A stretch of DNA of 64,000 nt from CBDCTM01 sp965222005. GTDB taxonomy: Bacteria; Bacteroidota; Bacteroidia; Chitinophagales; Saprospiraceae. The position numbers and the translations under genes were made by a program. The stretch's first letter is position 1; each line of letters begins with the position of its first letter. Below the pieces are notes generated by a model. That model ran no database searches and was not told the DNA's origin. It saw only the letters and a program-made list of their open reading frames with translations. The stretch spans positions 682,001 through 746,000 of the forward strand of contig OZ244935.1 of the NCBI GenBank assembly GCA_965222005.1. The letters are read 5' to 3'. Below, piece after piece: positions 24,758 through 33,309 of this stretch.

Positions 24758-26035
24758 TTATACTTTGCCGATCTTCGTCCCGCTTTCAATTACCGCACCC
24801 TTGCGCAGTACTACTATGCCATCCCTCACACAATAATGCTTTCCCACCACATCCTCCAGCGATGCATCGCCCACTATGGTCACATCATCGCCGATCCGGC
24901 AGTTTTTATCGATGATTGCATTTTCAAAATAGCAATTGCTGCCGATACCCATCGGAATCTCATTTTCCTGCACCACCATCTCCTCCAGCGTCTGGAAATA
25001 GTCATTGCCCATTACTACGCAACGCACCAGCTTGGTGCCCGTACCGATGCGCGAGCGGATGCCGACCACCGAGCGCTCAATCAGCTCGGCATGAACAATA
25101 CAGCCTTCAGCCACTACTGCTCTTCTGAACTGGGTGCCGAAAAATTTGGACGGTGCCAGCAAACGCGGGCGGGTATAAATGAGCTTTTGATTGTCAAAGA
25201 GGTTGAACTTGGGAATGTTGTCGGTCAGTTCAATATTGGCTTCAAAAAATGAACCAATGGTACCAATGTCGGTCCAGTAACCTTCGTATTGATAGCTGGC
25301 CACTTTATACCCGGAGCTGATGGCAGAGGGAATGATCTGCTTGCCAAAGTCCGTATCCTCGGGATGAACTTCAAAGAGCTTGTGAATAGCCGTTTTGCTA
25401 AAGATATAAATGCCCATCGAAGCCAAATATTCTTTGCCCAGCGCCTGATTTTCGGGGGTTACGGCCGATTTCCACTTGGGCACTTCCTCGCTCGATGGCT
25501 TTTCCACAAACTCCTCGATAAACCCACCTTTGTTGACCTTCATAATACCAAAACCAGTAGCATCCTCGGCATTTACGGGGATGGTGGCTATGGTGAGGTC
25601 CGCCTTGGAAATGATGTGGTAGCGGGCCATTTGCTCAAAGTCCATCTGGTAGAGCTGATCGCCGGAGAGAATGAGGATGTAGTCGTAATCGTGGTTGTGC
25701 AGGTGGTGCATGCACTGGCGTACCGCATCGGCCGTACCCTGAAACCACTGCTCATTGGAGCGGGTCTGCTCGGCTGCCAGTATATCCACAAAGCCTGCAC
25801 TAAACAGGTCGAATTGAAAAGTATTCTTGATATGCTGGTTGAGCGAAGCAGAATTGAACTGCGTGAGTACAAACATGCGCTTCACGCCACTGTTGAGACA
25901 GTTGGAGATGGGGATGTCTATCAGGCGGTATTTCCCGCCAATGGGTACGGCAGGCTTGGAACGCTGCTCGGTCAAAGGATACAAACGGGAGCCAACCCCT
26001 CCGCCCAATATCATGCAGACCATCTTGATAACCAT
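24758..26035 (-). CDS. glgC: Glucose-1-phosphate adenylyltransferase (ADP-glucose pyrophosphorylase)
   Basis: About 425 residues from the ATG at 26035 (MVIKMVCMILGGG); an ATG nine codons upstream is also possible. It makes ADP-glucose from glucose-1-phosphate and ATP, the committed step of bacterial glycogen synthesis. Visible motifs: GGGVGSRLYPLTEQRSKPAV (nucleotide binding), GTADAVRQ, LSGDQLYQMD, the substrate region FIEEFVEKP, and a C-terminal left-handed beta-helix of hexapeptides (GCIVHAELIERSVVG onward). Its length matches the family. It lies 110 bp after glgA and 15 bp before the EAD11/pseudo-CHAT gene. Confidence 0.96.
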   Translation of the reverse strand: MVIKMVCMILGGGVGSRLYPLTEQRSKPAVPIGGKYRLIDIPISNCLNSGVKRMFVLTQFNSASLNQHIKNTFQFDLFSAGFVDILAAEQTRSNEQWFQGTADAVRQCMHHLHNHDYDYILILSGDQLYQMDFEQMARYHIISKADLTIATIPVNAEDATGFGIMKVNKGGFIEEFVEKPSSEEVPKWKSAVTPENQALGKEYLASMGIYIFSKTAIHKLFEVHPEDTDFGKQIIPSAISSGYKVASYQYEGYWTDIGTIGSFFEANIELTDNIPKFNLFDNQKLIYTRPRLLAPSKFFGTQFRRAVVAEGCIVHAELIERSVVGIRSRIGTGTKLVRCVVMGNDYFQTLEEMVVQENEIPMGIGSNCYFENAIIDKNCRIGDDVTIVGDASLEDVVGKHYCVRDGIVVLRKGAVIESGTKIGKV

Positions 26036-26144
26036 AGTTTGTGTTTTGTTTTGAGCTCTCATTGGGGCTGGTTTGGTGGTACGCTTTAAGGGACAATACG
26101 CATAAGATTAGCAAATTAATCTGGTTTGCCGTACATTCTGCCGA

Positions 26145-27587
26145 TCATTTTTTTATCAATTTTGAGTAAAGGTCTATGTACTCAGCAGCCGATCGTTCCC
26201 AGGAGTAGTCCACCTGGGCGATACGCTTTCTTAGCCCTTTGATGGCTGTACGGTTGGCAAATAGCCCCATCGCTCTGTGCATTGCTCCCATAGCATCTTC
26301 CACGGTAAAATGGTCGAAGCGGAAGCCCCGCCCCACCTTCGGCACTCCTGCATCGATGATGGTATCTTTGAGGCCGCCCACACTCCGCACAATTGGCACC
26401 GTAGCATAGCGCATGGCGTACATCTGATTGAGGCCACAAGGCTCTACCCTGGAGGGCATCAGCAAAAAATCGGAGCCGGCATACAGCAGGTGAGCAAGAC
26501 TCTCATTGTATTCCAGTGCTGCATTGAAGCGATCGCCAAAATAATAGCTCATACTGCCAAAGGCATAGTGCAAATGCTGCTGCCCCGTACCCAATATCAT
26601 AAAGGAGGCCTGCTGCCCTTCTCCTAAAAAGCGGCCGATCGTATCGGGCAGGAGGTCCGCTCCTTTCTCACTCACCAGCCGGCCAATGAAGGTGAAGAGC
26701 GGCCTATCCAACTGAAAACCAAAGTGCTCACAGATGATTTTCTTGTTGGCAGCTTTGAAAGCTTCCAGTCGGTTGCCCTTCAGCTGATGCGGCAGATATT
26801 TGTCTGTTTTAGGATTCCACACCTGGGTGTCGATGCCATTGAGAATGCCCTTCGATTTGCTATGCTCATTATTGAGCAACCACTCCAGCCCGTGCGAATT
26901 GTGGCGCAGCTCTTCCATATAACTGGGCGAAACCGTAGTGAGCTGCCAGCAGCATTTGATGGCACTGGCCAATGGATTGATGGTGTTTTGCCAGTCGAGC
27001 AAACCACGGGCACTGGCGTCAAAATAAGGCAAGAGGTGCATGTTGCGCCAGCTAAAAGCACCGTGATACTCTCCATTGTGGATGGTGAATACAGTGGGAA
27101 TATCGGCCAGGCTCCTATAATCCTGGCAGTGTTTGATCATAAACGGAATGAGGCCGGTATGATGATCGTGGCAGTGCAACACATCCGGCTTTTGAGGCAA
27201 TTGCATGATCCAATGGAGGGCGGCTTGCTGAAAGCAAAGATATCGTGTGACCTCATCGCCATAGCCATAGCCGCCGGGGTCGGCGTAGATGCCGGGGCGG
27301 TCAAATTTGCCGGGAATATGTATCGCCAGCAATGGAAACCCCAACTCCGAACCACTGAGTTGCTCAATAGCAAAGGGTATGTGCTCATGGTGGAGGCGTA
27401 TCACCCCTCGGTACACCGTCTCAAATGACTGCTGCATCATCCACTTGGTGTGATATTTAGGAATGATGACAGCAGCATCCTGCCCGGCTTTGTGGAGGTA
27501 TTTTGGCAAAGCTCCTACTACATCGCCCAGCCCACCTGCCTTGGCTGCGGGATAACATTCTGCACTAAGATGGAGTATTTTTATCAT
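26145..27587 (-). CDS. glgA: Glycogen synthase (ADP-glucose type, GT5)
   Basis: 480 residues from the ATG at 27587 (MIKILHLSAECYPAAKAGGL). It transfers glucose from ADP-glucose to a growing alpha-1,4-glucan. The GT5 hallmark KAGGLGDVVGALP is present near the start, followed by HCHDHHTGLIPF, TIHNGEYHG, the C-terminal FIGRLVSEKGADLL and the substrate-binding SRVEPCGLNQMYAMRYATVP. The start overlaps the end of pepA by 23 bp, which indicates translational coupling. It sits directly upstream of glgC in the same direction. Confidence 0.96.
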   Translation of the reverse strand: MIKILHLSAECYPAAKAGGLGDVVGALPKYLHKAGQDAAVIIPKYHTKWMMQQSFETVYRGVIRLHHEHIPFAIEQLSGSELGFPLLAIHIPGKFDRPGIYADPGGYGYGDEVTRYLCFQQAALHWIMQLPQKPDVLHCHDHHTGLIPFMIKHCQDYRSLADIPTVFTIHNGEYHGAFSWRNMHLLPYFDASARGLLDWQNTINPLASAIKCCWQLTTVSPSYMEELRHNSHGLEWLLNNEHSKSKGILNGIDTQVWNPKTDKYLPHQLKGNRLEAFKAANKKIICEHFGFQLDRPLFTFIGRLVSEKGADLLPDTIGRFLGEGQQASFMILGTGQQHLHYAFGSMSYYFGDRFNAALEYNESLAHLLYAGSDFLLMPSRVEPCGLNQMYAMRYATVPIVRSVGGLKDTIIDAGVPKVGRGFRFDHFTVEDAMGAMHRAMGLFANRTAIKGLRKRIAQVDYSWERSAAEYIDLYSKLIKK

Positions 27588-29091
27588 GGATTGTGTGGTG
27601 CTTAAACTTTTCAATAAAATCAGTGAGTAATAATATTCCAAAAGCAGTAGCACTTCGCTGTTTAGAAAAATCGGAACTACCAAAGGCTACGCCGGCAATA
27701 TCCAGATGAGCCCAGGCAGGATGCTTTTCAGCAAAAACCTCTAAAAATTTTGCAGCACTAATGGCCCCGGCCACAGGGCGTCCGCTGTAGTTGCGCACAT
27801 CTGCTACATCCGAATGGAGATCTTTCTTATAATCCTCCCACAGCGGAAGGCGCCATACCCGCTCACCGCAAGCTTCGCCAGCACTCGTAAGTTGGTCGGC
27901 CAGGCTATCGTTGTTGGTGAATAGGGCAGCACATTGATAACCAAAGGTACGCACACTACTGCCCGTCAAAGTCGCCAGATCGATCATCACCTCCGGTTGA
28001 TGGCGCTGCTGAATGAACGCCAGCCCGTCTGCCAGGATTAAGCGCCCCTCTGCATCGGTGTCCGTCACCTCAATCGTTTTGCCACTAAAACTATTAATTA
28101 CGTCACCCGGCTTCACAGATTTGGCATCTACACAATTGTCAGTAGTGGGCACAATGCCGGTGAGCCGAACAGGTAGCTGGAGGCGGGCGGCAAGTTCCAC
28201 GGCACCCAAAACGGCAGCAGCCCCGCCCATATCACTCTTCATAAAATGCATATTGTTGGCCACCTTGATAGAAAGGCCTCCGGTATCAAAAGTTACTCCT
28301 TTGCCTACCAGGCCAATGTGCGCTAAGGTGTCGTTACTTTTTTCTATGGGCTGATACTGTAGGATGATGAAAGCGGGAGGATAATCGCTCCCCTGATTGA
28401 CTGCCAGCAAAGCGTGGAGACCTTCCTGCCGGATAGCGTCTTTATCCAACACGCTGCAACGGTAGCCATACTGCTCTGCCGAATTCAAGGCCCATTGAGC
28501 AAGGGTTTCGGGAGTGGCTTTGTTGCTGGGAGCATTTACCAAATCAAAGATACTGAGCTGTGTGCTGGCAATTTGTTGGCCCCGTTCAGCGGCGGCGGTG
28601 CTTTCCTTGGGGTCGGTAGCGGTGATAATGTGTAACGAAGCGGATTCAGCAGCCAGCGGGTGTTGTTTTTTTTCTTTTTTATAAAGCCCAATTTGGTAGG
28701 TACCGAGCAATAGCCCGTTGACTGCCGCGGTGATGCTGCTGGCTGATTGCTGTGGGTCGGGCAGGTTGGAATGGGCAAAATCAATGGCCAGCTGAGAAGC
28801 TAATTGCTCTTGTAGCTTGTTGGACAAATACCGAAAGGCCTGGCACAGGGAGCGGTAATCGGCTGATTTGCCAATGCCCAGCAAATACCATCGGCGGCTG
28901 GCTTGGCTGGTGGGGTAGAGAATACTGAGCTGCTTGGCTTCGCCTGTAAAATCGTTTTCCAAAAGCTGTGAATCCATTCCGGCGGCCTGGGCTATCCCTC
29001 TAAGGGTGGTGATAATTTCTTCAGATTCAACCAAAGGGATAATGACATCACTGCCCGGATTCTCTGACTGCTGTAGGGTTTGGATCGTCAT
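27565..29091 (-). CDS. pepA: Leucyl aminopeptidase, M17 family
   Basis: 508 residues from the ATG at 29091 (MTIQTLQQSE), chosen over a longer frame that overlaps the preceding gene further. It removes N-terminal residues from peptides with two metal ions. The M17 core is complete: GKGVTFDTGGLSIK, MKSDMGGAAAVLG, the signature TDAEGRL (here DTDAEGRL instead of the usual NTDAEGRL), MIDLATLTGS and the C-terminal GVAF. It overlaps the esterase gene by 44 bp and glgA by 23 bp, so it is embedded in the glycogen operon, an unexpected place for a peptidase. Confidence 0.94.
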   Translation of the reverse strand: MTIQTLQQSENPGSDVIIPLVESEEIITTLRGIAQAAGMDSQLLENDFTGEAKQLSILYPTSQASRRWYLLGIGKSADYRSLCQAFRYLSNKLQEQLASQLAIDFAHSNLPDPQQSASSITAAVNGLLLGTYQIGLYKKEKKQHPLAAESASLHIITATDPKESTAAAERGQQIASTQLSIFDLVNAPSNKATPETLAQWALNSAEQYGYRCSVLDKDAIRQEGLHALLAVNQGSDYPPAFIILQYQPIEKSNDTLAHIGLVGKGVTFDTGGLSIKVANNMHFMKSDMGGAAAVLGAVELAARLQLPVRLTGIVPTTDNCVDAKSVKPGDVINSFSGKTIEVTDTDAEGRLILADGLAFIQQRHQPEVMIDLATLTGSSVRTFGYQCAALFTNNDSLADQLTSAGEACGERVWRLPLWEDYKKDLHSDVADVRNYSGRPVAGAISAAKFLEVFAEKHPAWAHLDIAGVAFGSSDFSKQRSATAFGILLLTDFIEKFKHHTIHDKNTPS

Positions 29092-30196
29092 TGTTATCGT
29101 TTTGATCGGAAGGAGTGAAATACAACCACTCGATGGCTTTTGGAAATTCAGCCCCCCAGCGGGCTTCGTTGTGCAGCCCCTGCGGGTCGAAGGAAAGGTA
29201 AAATTGCACCTGCGAATCGTCATAACCCTGCCGCTGCAATTCCCGCCGGAAGCGCTCTACATTGGGGAGCATATTAGCCCCCTCCTTCCCTCCTGCATAA
29301 AGGTATATTTTTGTTTCTAAAGAATTAAGAAATCGGATGGCATTAAAATGAATATTGGGCGCCACCCAAAGGGAAGGTGAAAAGATGAGCAACCGGCCAT
29401 ATACCTGCGGATAGATCAAGCCGGCATAAATGCTGATAAGACCACCCATTGAGCTGCCGCCGATCCCGGTGTGTTGATGGTCGGGCAGCGTGCGGAAATG
29501 CTTATCAACAAAGGGTTTGAGCGTTTCTTTGAGAAAGCGCACATATTTGCGGCCATCCCCTGTGCCAAGCCGCGTAGTTTCGGTGGGGGTAAATTCAACA
29601 ATGCGCTCTTCGGCAGCATGATCGATAGCGATCACAATGAGATTGTGCAAACCCCGCTCCGCCATGATGGACAACTTTTTGTCCACTCCCCAATTGCCAA
29701 ATGGGGCATAATCATCGAACAAATTTTGCCCATCCTGCAAATACAATACCGGATATCGGCGATTGCTCTGATGGTAATCATAAGGCACGATGGCAGCAAT
29801 GCGCCGGGTTTTTATAAGCTGAGGGATTTCAAATGCTTCGGAAATGACCTTGATGATCGGCAAATATTTTGGATTGGAGGCCTCCCAATGCCATCGGCTC
29901 ACCTTGTCCCGTACAGTACCAACCGGCTTCTCAAGGACTCGGTTGGGCGTTTTGCGGCCCTCACTATCCAGTTCGACCTCCTCCCATCCGCCCCGCAAAT
30001 ACTTGTATTGAAGAGGAAATGACAGATCGGCAGTTTGCTCAAAGGTGAATTCATACTGCCCGGGCTTGGTCTGGTGCATGCGAAAACGCTCGTCTTCCGC
30101 TCTCCACTTATTAAAGGTTCCCGCCAAATATACAGGCCGCTCATCATCTGTGCTAGTTTGCAATTTGATTCTAAGTTGGCCTTTTTTCTGTCCCAT
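29048..30196 (-). CDS. Esterase (enterochelin esterase/esterase D type) with N-terminal glycogen-binding-like module
   Basis: 382 residues. Residues about 5-100 resemble a CBM48/AMPK-type carbohydrate-binding module (VYLAGTFNKWRAEDERF, LQYKYLRGGWEEVELD). The rest is an alpha/beta hydrolase of the putative esterase family: YPVLYLQDGQNLFDDYAPFG, the nucleophile motif GIGGSSMGGLIS, and a C-terminal LHNEARWGAEFPKAIEWL holding the likely catalytic His. There is no signal peptide, so it acts in the cytosol. As the first gene of the pepA-glgA-glgC transcript it may act on an acylated sugar or glycogen-bound substrate; the exact substrate is unknown. Confidence 0.85.
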   Translation of the reverse strand: MGQKKGQLRIKLQTSTDDERPVYLAGTFNKWRAEDERFRMHQTKPGQYEFTFEQTADLSFPLQYKYLRGGWEEVELDSEGRKTPNRVLEKPVGTVRDKVSRWHWEASNPKYLPIIKVISEAFEIPQLIKTRRIAAIVPYDYHQSNRRYPVLYLQDGQNLFDDYAPFGNWGVDKKLSIMAERGLHNLIVIAIDHAAEERIVEFTPTETTRLGTGDGRKYVRFLKETLKPFVDKHFRTLPDHQHTGIGGSSMGGLISIYAGLIYPQVYGRLLIFSPSLWVAPNIHFNAIRFLNSLETKIYLYAGGKEGANMLPNVERFRRELQRQGYDDSQVQFYLSFDPQGLHNEARWGAEFPKAIEWLYFTPSDQNDNNDDPNPTAVRESGQ

Positions 30197-30251
30197 GTGC
30201 TAATGGATAAGGGGACAAATATAGAACTTGTTACTCTTTTTTTGGGTAAAA

Positions 30252-30272
30252 AAAAGACCCTTCCGGCCTCTT
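30252..30272 (-). terminator. Terminator of the HupE-like gene
   Basis: Read leftwards, AAGAGGCC pairs with GGTCTTTT through a 5-nt loop, using two G-U pairs, and the T-run continues past the stem. It begins 2 bp after the stop codon of the gene 30275-30877. Confidence 0.5.
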
Positions 30273-30274
30273 GC

Positions 30275-30877
30275 CTAGCATTGCTCCAGCAGAAGCACCA
30301 GGCCAATCCCAAAGGCAGCCCCCGAAACGAACTGATTCCACAGAGTTGGAGGGAGCTTTAGTTTATCCAACAACATATAGCTCACACCCAGTATTGCGAT
30401 CAGGATGCCGAGCTGGCCCAACTCAATGCCGATATTGAAGGCCAATAGCTGCTGCCAGAGCTCGCTGCCGTCGCCAGGTAGCAGGCTGGCACGTAGAAAA
30501 TTGGAGAATCCCATCCCGTGAATCAGCCCAAAAAATAGGGCCAGATAGTAGTGGAAGCGCATTCGTCGGCTATTGCTTGCCACGGCTGGCAAAACATTGT
30601 AGATACTAGCACCCATAATAGTTAGCGGGATGAGCAGCTCGATCATCCTTGCCGGAAATTGTGCAATATCCAGTACTGCCAGCGCCAGGCTAATAGAGTG
30701 GCCAAGCGTGAATGCGGTGACCAGTATCAGCAACTGACGCCATTGCCGGAGCCGGTAAATGGCGCAAAGGGCAATGATAAATACGATGTGATCATAGGCA
30801 TTCAGGTCGGAAATGTGCCTGAAGCCGAGTTGGAGGTAGGTGGAAAACAAACTCTTGCTTAACAACAAAAAGTCCAT
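30275..30877 (-). CDS. HupE/UreJ-family membrane protein
   Basis: About 200 residues from the ATG at 30877 (MDFLLLSKSLFSTYL). Six or so hydrophobic helices are seen with the family hallmarks GFRHISDLNAYDHIVFIIAL near the start, FTLGHSISLALAV in the middle and FGLIHGMGFSNFLR later; the conserved His residues could bind Ni2+ or Co2+. Family members are secondary metal transporters or act beside hydrogenase and urease genes, but neither is present here. It is transcribed away from 31238. The ATG is chosen so that the first helix is not preceded by extra hydrophobic sequence. Confidence 0.82.
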   Translation of the reverse strand: MDFLLLSKSLFSTYLQLGFRHISDLNAYDHIVFIIALCAIYRLRQWRQLLILVTAFTLGHSISLALAVLDIAQFPARMIELLIPLTIMGASIYNVLPAVASNSRRMRFHYYLALFFGLIHGMGFSNFLRASLLPGDGSELWQQLLAFNIGIELGQLGILIAILGVSYMLLDKLKLPPTLWNQFVSGAAFGIGLVLLLEQC

Positions 30878-31082
30878 GTGTTGGGGCGAAATGATTACAA
30901 GGTACAGTACGTGAGCCAATAAATAACTTGGTTAGCTACAGATCGTAAAAAACGATATAATAATTTGATGATCAAAACGGATGTTTGCTAAGTTAGGAGC
31001 CTTCAAAAATAAATCCGACATTTTTAAAAAATACTTAATCGTCTGGTTTCGAGGCTAAACCCGGAATGGCCCTACGTATATT

Positions 31083-31140
31083 TATACTTCAAGCCGCCAG
31101 GTTTTGTGTGTATGCACAAGACTTGGCAAAGCGTGGTATA
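31083..31140. repeat. 58-bp palindromic dispersed repeat, copy 1 (in a 360-bp gene-free gap)
   Basis: Matches 60853-60910 at 52 of 58 positions in the same orientation. Both copies fold: TATAC...CCG at the left end answers CG...GTATA at the right end, and the centre reads TTTTGTG-TGTAKG-CACAAGA inside CCAAG/CTTGG. It lies between the divergent genes 30877 and 31238. The rest of the gap (30878-31082, 31141-31237) shows only AT-rich sequence with no feature I can support. Confidence 0.8.
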
Positions 31141-31237
31141 TACATCCACAAAGTTGAATCGTCATGTCGAAATTTGTGGAAGGTTGGTCTGTTTTACCCA
31201 ACTTTACCGACTGAAAAAGCTAGCTTTGCCTGCGAAG

Positions 31238-31885
31238 ATGTTGCACCTTTTTTATCATATCGTCAAGGTCTTACTACTACTGCTGCTGCCTTTTATGCTG
31301 TTGATACGCGGGGCTGTGTACTTTCACGAAGCATACCGGTGGTTTCCCTGGCCCAGTATCCTGGGTGGCATCCTTGCCACTACCGTACTTGTCATCATTT
31401 ATATTGGTTTTTTGTACGGCCGCCTAAGCGGCCGCCCGGCTTCGTGGCGAAGCCTGAAAATTCGGCTTTGGGTAGCGCTGATCGTAGTGCTTGGCTACAG
31501 CCTGTACGGTATATTTTATTTATCCAATGAACATCTCAAAGACAGAGAATTGCGTAAAGAATATAACAGCCTGCATCCTATTCTGCGCCTTAGCATCAGC
31601 ACACTATTATTTGCTGACCACTCGCTACTTATCACCGATACGCGCCGCGCTCCGGAAGATTATCGGAAGATGGGGCTAAAGAGCAAAAAGCATTCACTCC
31701 ATTACCCGCAACGCAATGGGTATGTACATGCAGTGGATATCCGCACCCGGGGCCGAAGCGAGCTGCGCAACAAGCTGATCCGAATATATTTCGGGTTGAT
31801 GGGGTTGCGTACCCTGCGGCATGGCGGCACGGCCGATCACTTGCATGTTTCGTTGATGAGCCACGACCGGCCGGGAGGGATGTGA
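31238..31885 (+). CDS. Three-helix membrane protein with M15-like C-terminal metallopeptidase fold candidate
   Basis: 215 residues from the ATG at 31238 (MLHLFYHIVKVLLLLLLPF). Three hydrophobic helices (about 5-25, 37-60, 72-92) are followed by a soluble part. There KKHSLHYPQRNGYVHAVDI and TADHLHVSL place His, Asp and HxH residues as in peptidase M15 / D-Ala-D-Ala peptidases (S-x-H...G-x-A-x-D...H-x-H). The match is by pattern only and the usual Glu is not obvious. If correct, it would be a membrane-tethered cell-wall peptidase. Alternative: uncharacterised membrane protein. Confidence 0.6.
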   Translation: MLHLFYHIVKVLLLLLLPFMLLIRGAVYFHEAYRWFPWPSILGGILATTVLVIIYIGFLYGRLSGRPASWRSLKIRLWVALIVVLGYSLYGIFYLSNEHLKDRELRKEYNSLHPILRLSISTLLFADHSLLITDTRRAPEDYRKMGLKSKKHSLHYPQRNGYVHAVDIRTRGRSELRNKLIRIYFGLMGLRTLRHGGTADHLHVSLMSHDRPGGM

Positions 31886-32068
31886 GCCATCCGGCGGCTA
31901 GGGGAGTGTTGTGCAGCCGACAACTGAATTGATTTTTGAAAAACGGAGACACTAAAAGGGAAGAGTATGGCATTTTTTAGTTTATAGCTCTTGCTACCCA
32001 AAAATGGGATAGCTTATTATTCCAATGGTTTTCCTAATTTTGTTCTACACTTTGAATGTAACCGATTT

Positions 32069-32581
32069 ATGCAACTACTGACTACCGCTATAAGCCTGCT
32101 GAAAGATACGCTTACCTACCTGAAGCAAATTGACCGGAATGCCTTTCAGGAGCCCCTGGAGCTACTTTCGCAGGCAAGCATAGGGCAACATAGCCGCCAC
32201 TTCATTGAATTTTACCAATGTTTGCTCTGGCAATGCCAGGAACCAAACGCCATGGTGAATTATGACAAACGGCGGCGGGATCAACGTATTGAGCAGGAGC
32301 CGGAAATGGCCAGCCAAGCTATAGGAGCGATAATAGATTATCTGGAGAAGGTGGATGCCCCTGCGAGGCTACGACTGCAGACGAGCTTCATGGATGAAGC
32401 GGAAATTAGTATAGAAAGTACATTCGAGCGGGAGTTGCTGTACAATATTGAACATACGATCCATCATCTGGCCATTATCAAAATTGGCTTGAAGCTGGTA
32501 GCACCACACATTGAGCTCCCTTCACATTTTGGCGTGGCAGCCTCTACCATCAAATACCGCAATGCGCTATGTGCACAGTGA
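32069..32581 (+). CDS. DinB-like four-helix protein
   Basis: 170 residues from the ATG at 32069 (MQLLTTAISLLKDTL). Helical throughout, with metal-binding His in the DinB pattern: SIGQHSRHFIEFY in helix two and EHTIHHLAIIKIGLK in the last part. DinB/YfiT proteins bind a divalent metal and many act as thiol-dependent transferases; the substrate is unknown. It overlaps the next gene by 13 bp and so heads the four-gene run 32069-34962. Confidence 0.78.
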   Translation: MQLLTTAISLLKDTLTYLKQIDRNAFQEPLELLSQASIGQHSRHFIEFYQCLLWQCQEPNAMVNYDKRRRDQRIEQEPEMASQAIGAIIDYLEKVDAPARLRLQTSFMDEAEISIESTFERELLYNIEHTIHHLAIIKIGLKLVAPHIELPSHFGVAASTIKYRNALCAQ

Positions 32582-33309
32582 CCTACCTGCCCTTGTCCAA
32601 AGGGCAGTATATACTAACGTCCAATCGCGATGAGGCTCCCTCAAGAGCTACAGCCGAACTGGAGACAAAGTGGTCAGCTACTGGCTCCCTGCTGCACTTT
32701 CCCAAGGATCCGCTGTCCGGTGGCAGCTGGATGTGCTCAAGCAAGGATGGCCGATCGCTTTGTCTGCTCAATGGAGCCTTTGAAAAGCATGCGCACCAGC
32801 CACCCTACCGGCGTAGCAGAGGTTTGGTAGTCCTCGATTTTTTTGACTGGCCGAGGGCAGTCCATTTTTTCGAACAATATGATTGTAACGGAATAGAGCC
32901 GTTTACGATAGTATGCTGCGAAGCGGGCCAACTACATGAATTCCGTTGGGATGGCGAGCAGTCTTATTACAAACAATTGGATGCATTGAAGCCCTATATT
33001 TGGTCGTCAGCTACTTTATATACGCCCTATTATCAAACACTCCGCGCTCGCCTCTTTGAAACCTGGCTCGAAGAGCAGCCAACCTTTGAGACACAGGCTA
33101 TCCTCCGGTTTCATCAGAGCAGCGGTGTAGGCGACGACAGGAACAATGATTTTATTATGAATCGCCAAAATCGCGTCTGCACAGTGAGCATTACGAGCAT
33201 TGAAAAACGCATGAGCCACTGCTTGTTGGAACATCGCGATCTGTTGAGTCGGCAAACTACCCGCAAGCAATTTGAAATTACCACAAGCATCGCTTTGGCA
33301 AAGGATTAA
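32569..33309 (+). CDS. NRDE/TANGO2-family protein
   Basis: 246 residues. It starts MCTVTYLP and has the family name motif TSNRDEAPSRAT close to the N-terminus, where Cys2 could become the N-terminal nucleophile after Met removal, as in Ntn hydrolases. GGSWMCSSKDGRSLCLLNG and NNDFIMNRQNRVCTV are further family blocks. The molecular role in bacteria is not established. It overlaps both neighbours (13 bp upstream, 38 bp downstream). Confidence 0.85.
   Translation: MCTVTYLPLSKGQYILTSNRDEAPSRATAELETKWSATGSLLHFPKDPLSGGSWMCSSKDGRSLCLLNGAFEKHAHQPPYRRSRGLVVLDFFDWPRAVHFFEQYDCNGIEPFTIVCCEAGQLHEFRWDGEQSYYKQLDALKPYIWSSATLYTPYYQTLRARLFETWLEEQPTFETQAILRFHQSSGVGDDRNNDFIMNRQNRVCTVSITSIEKRMSHCLLEHRDLLSRQTTRKQFEITTSIALAKD

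Noticed and set aside
25289..26089. 266-residue rightward frame
   Set aside because: Antisense to glgC, whose assignment is certain; the frame is open because of the codon use of glgC.
26724..27428. 234-residue rightward frame
   Set aside because: Antisense to glgA; no start signal or domain.
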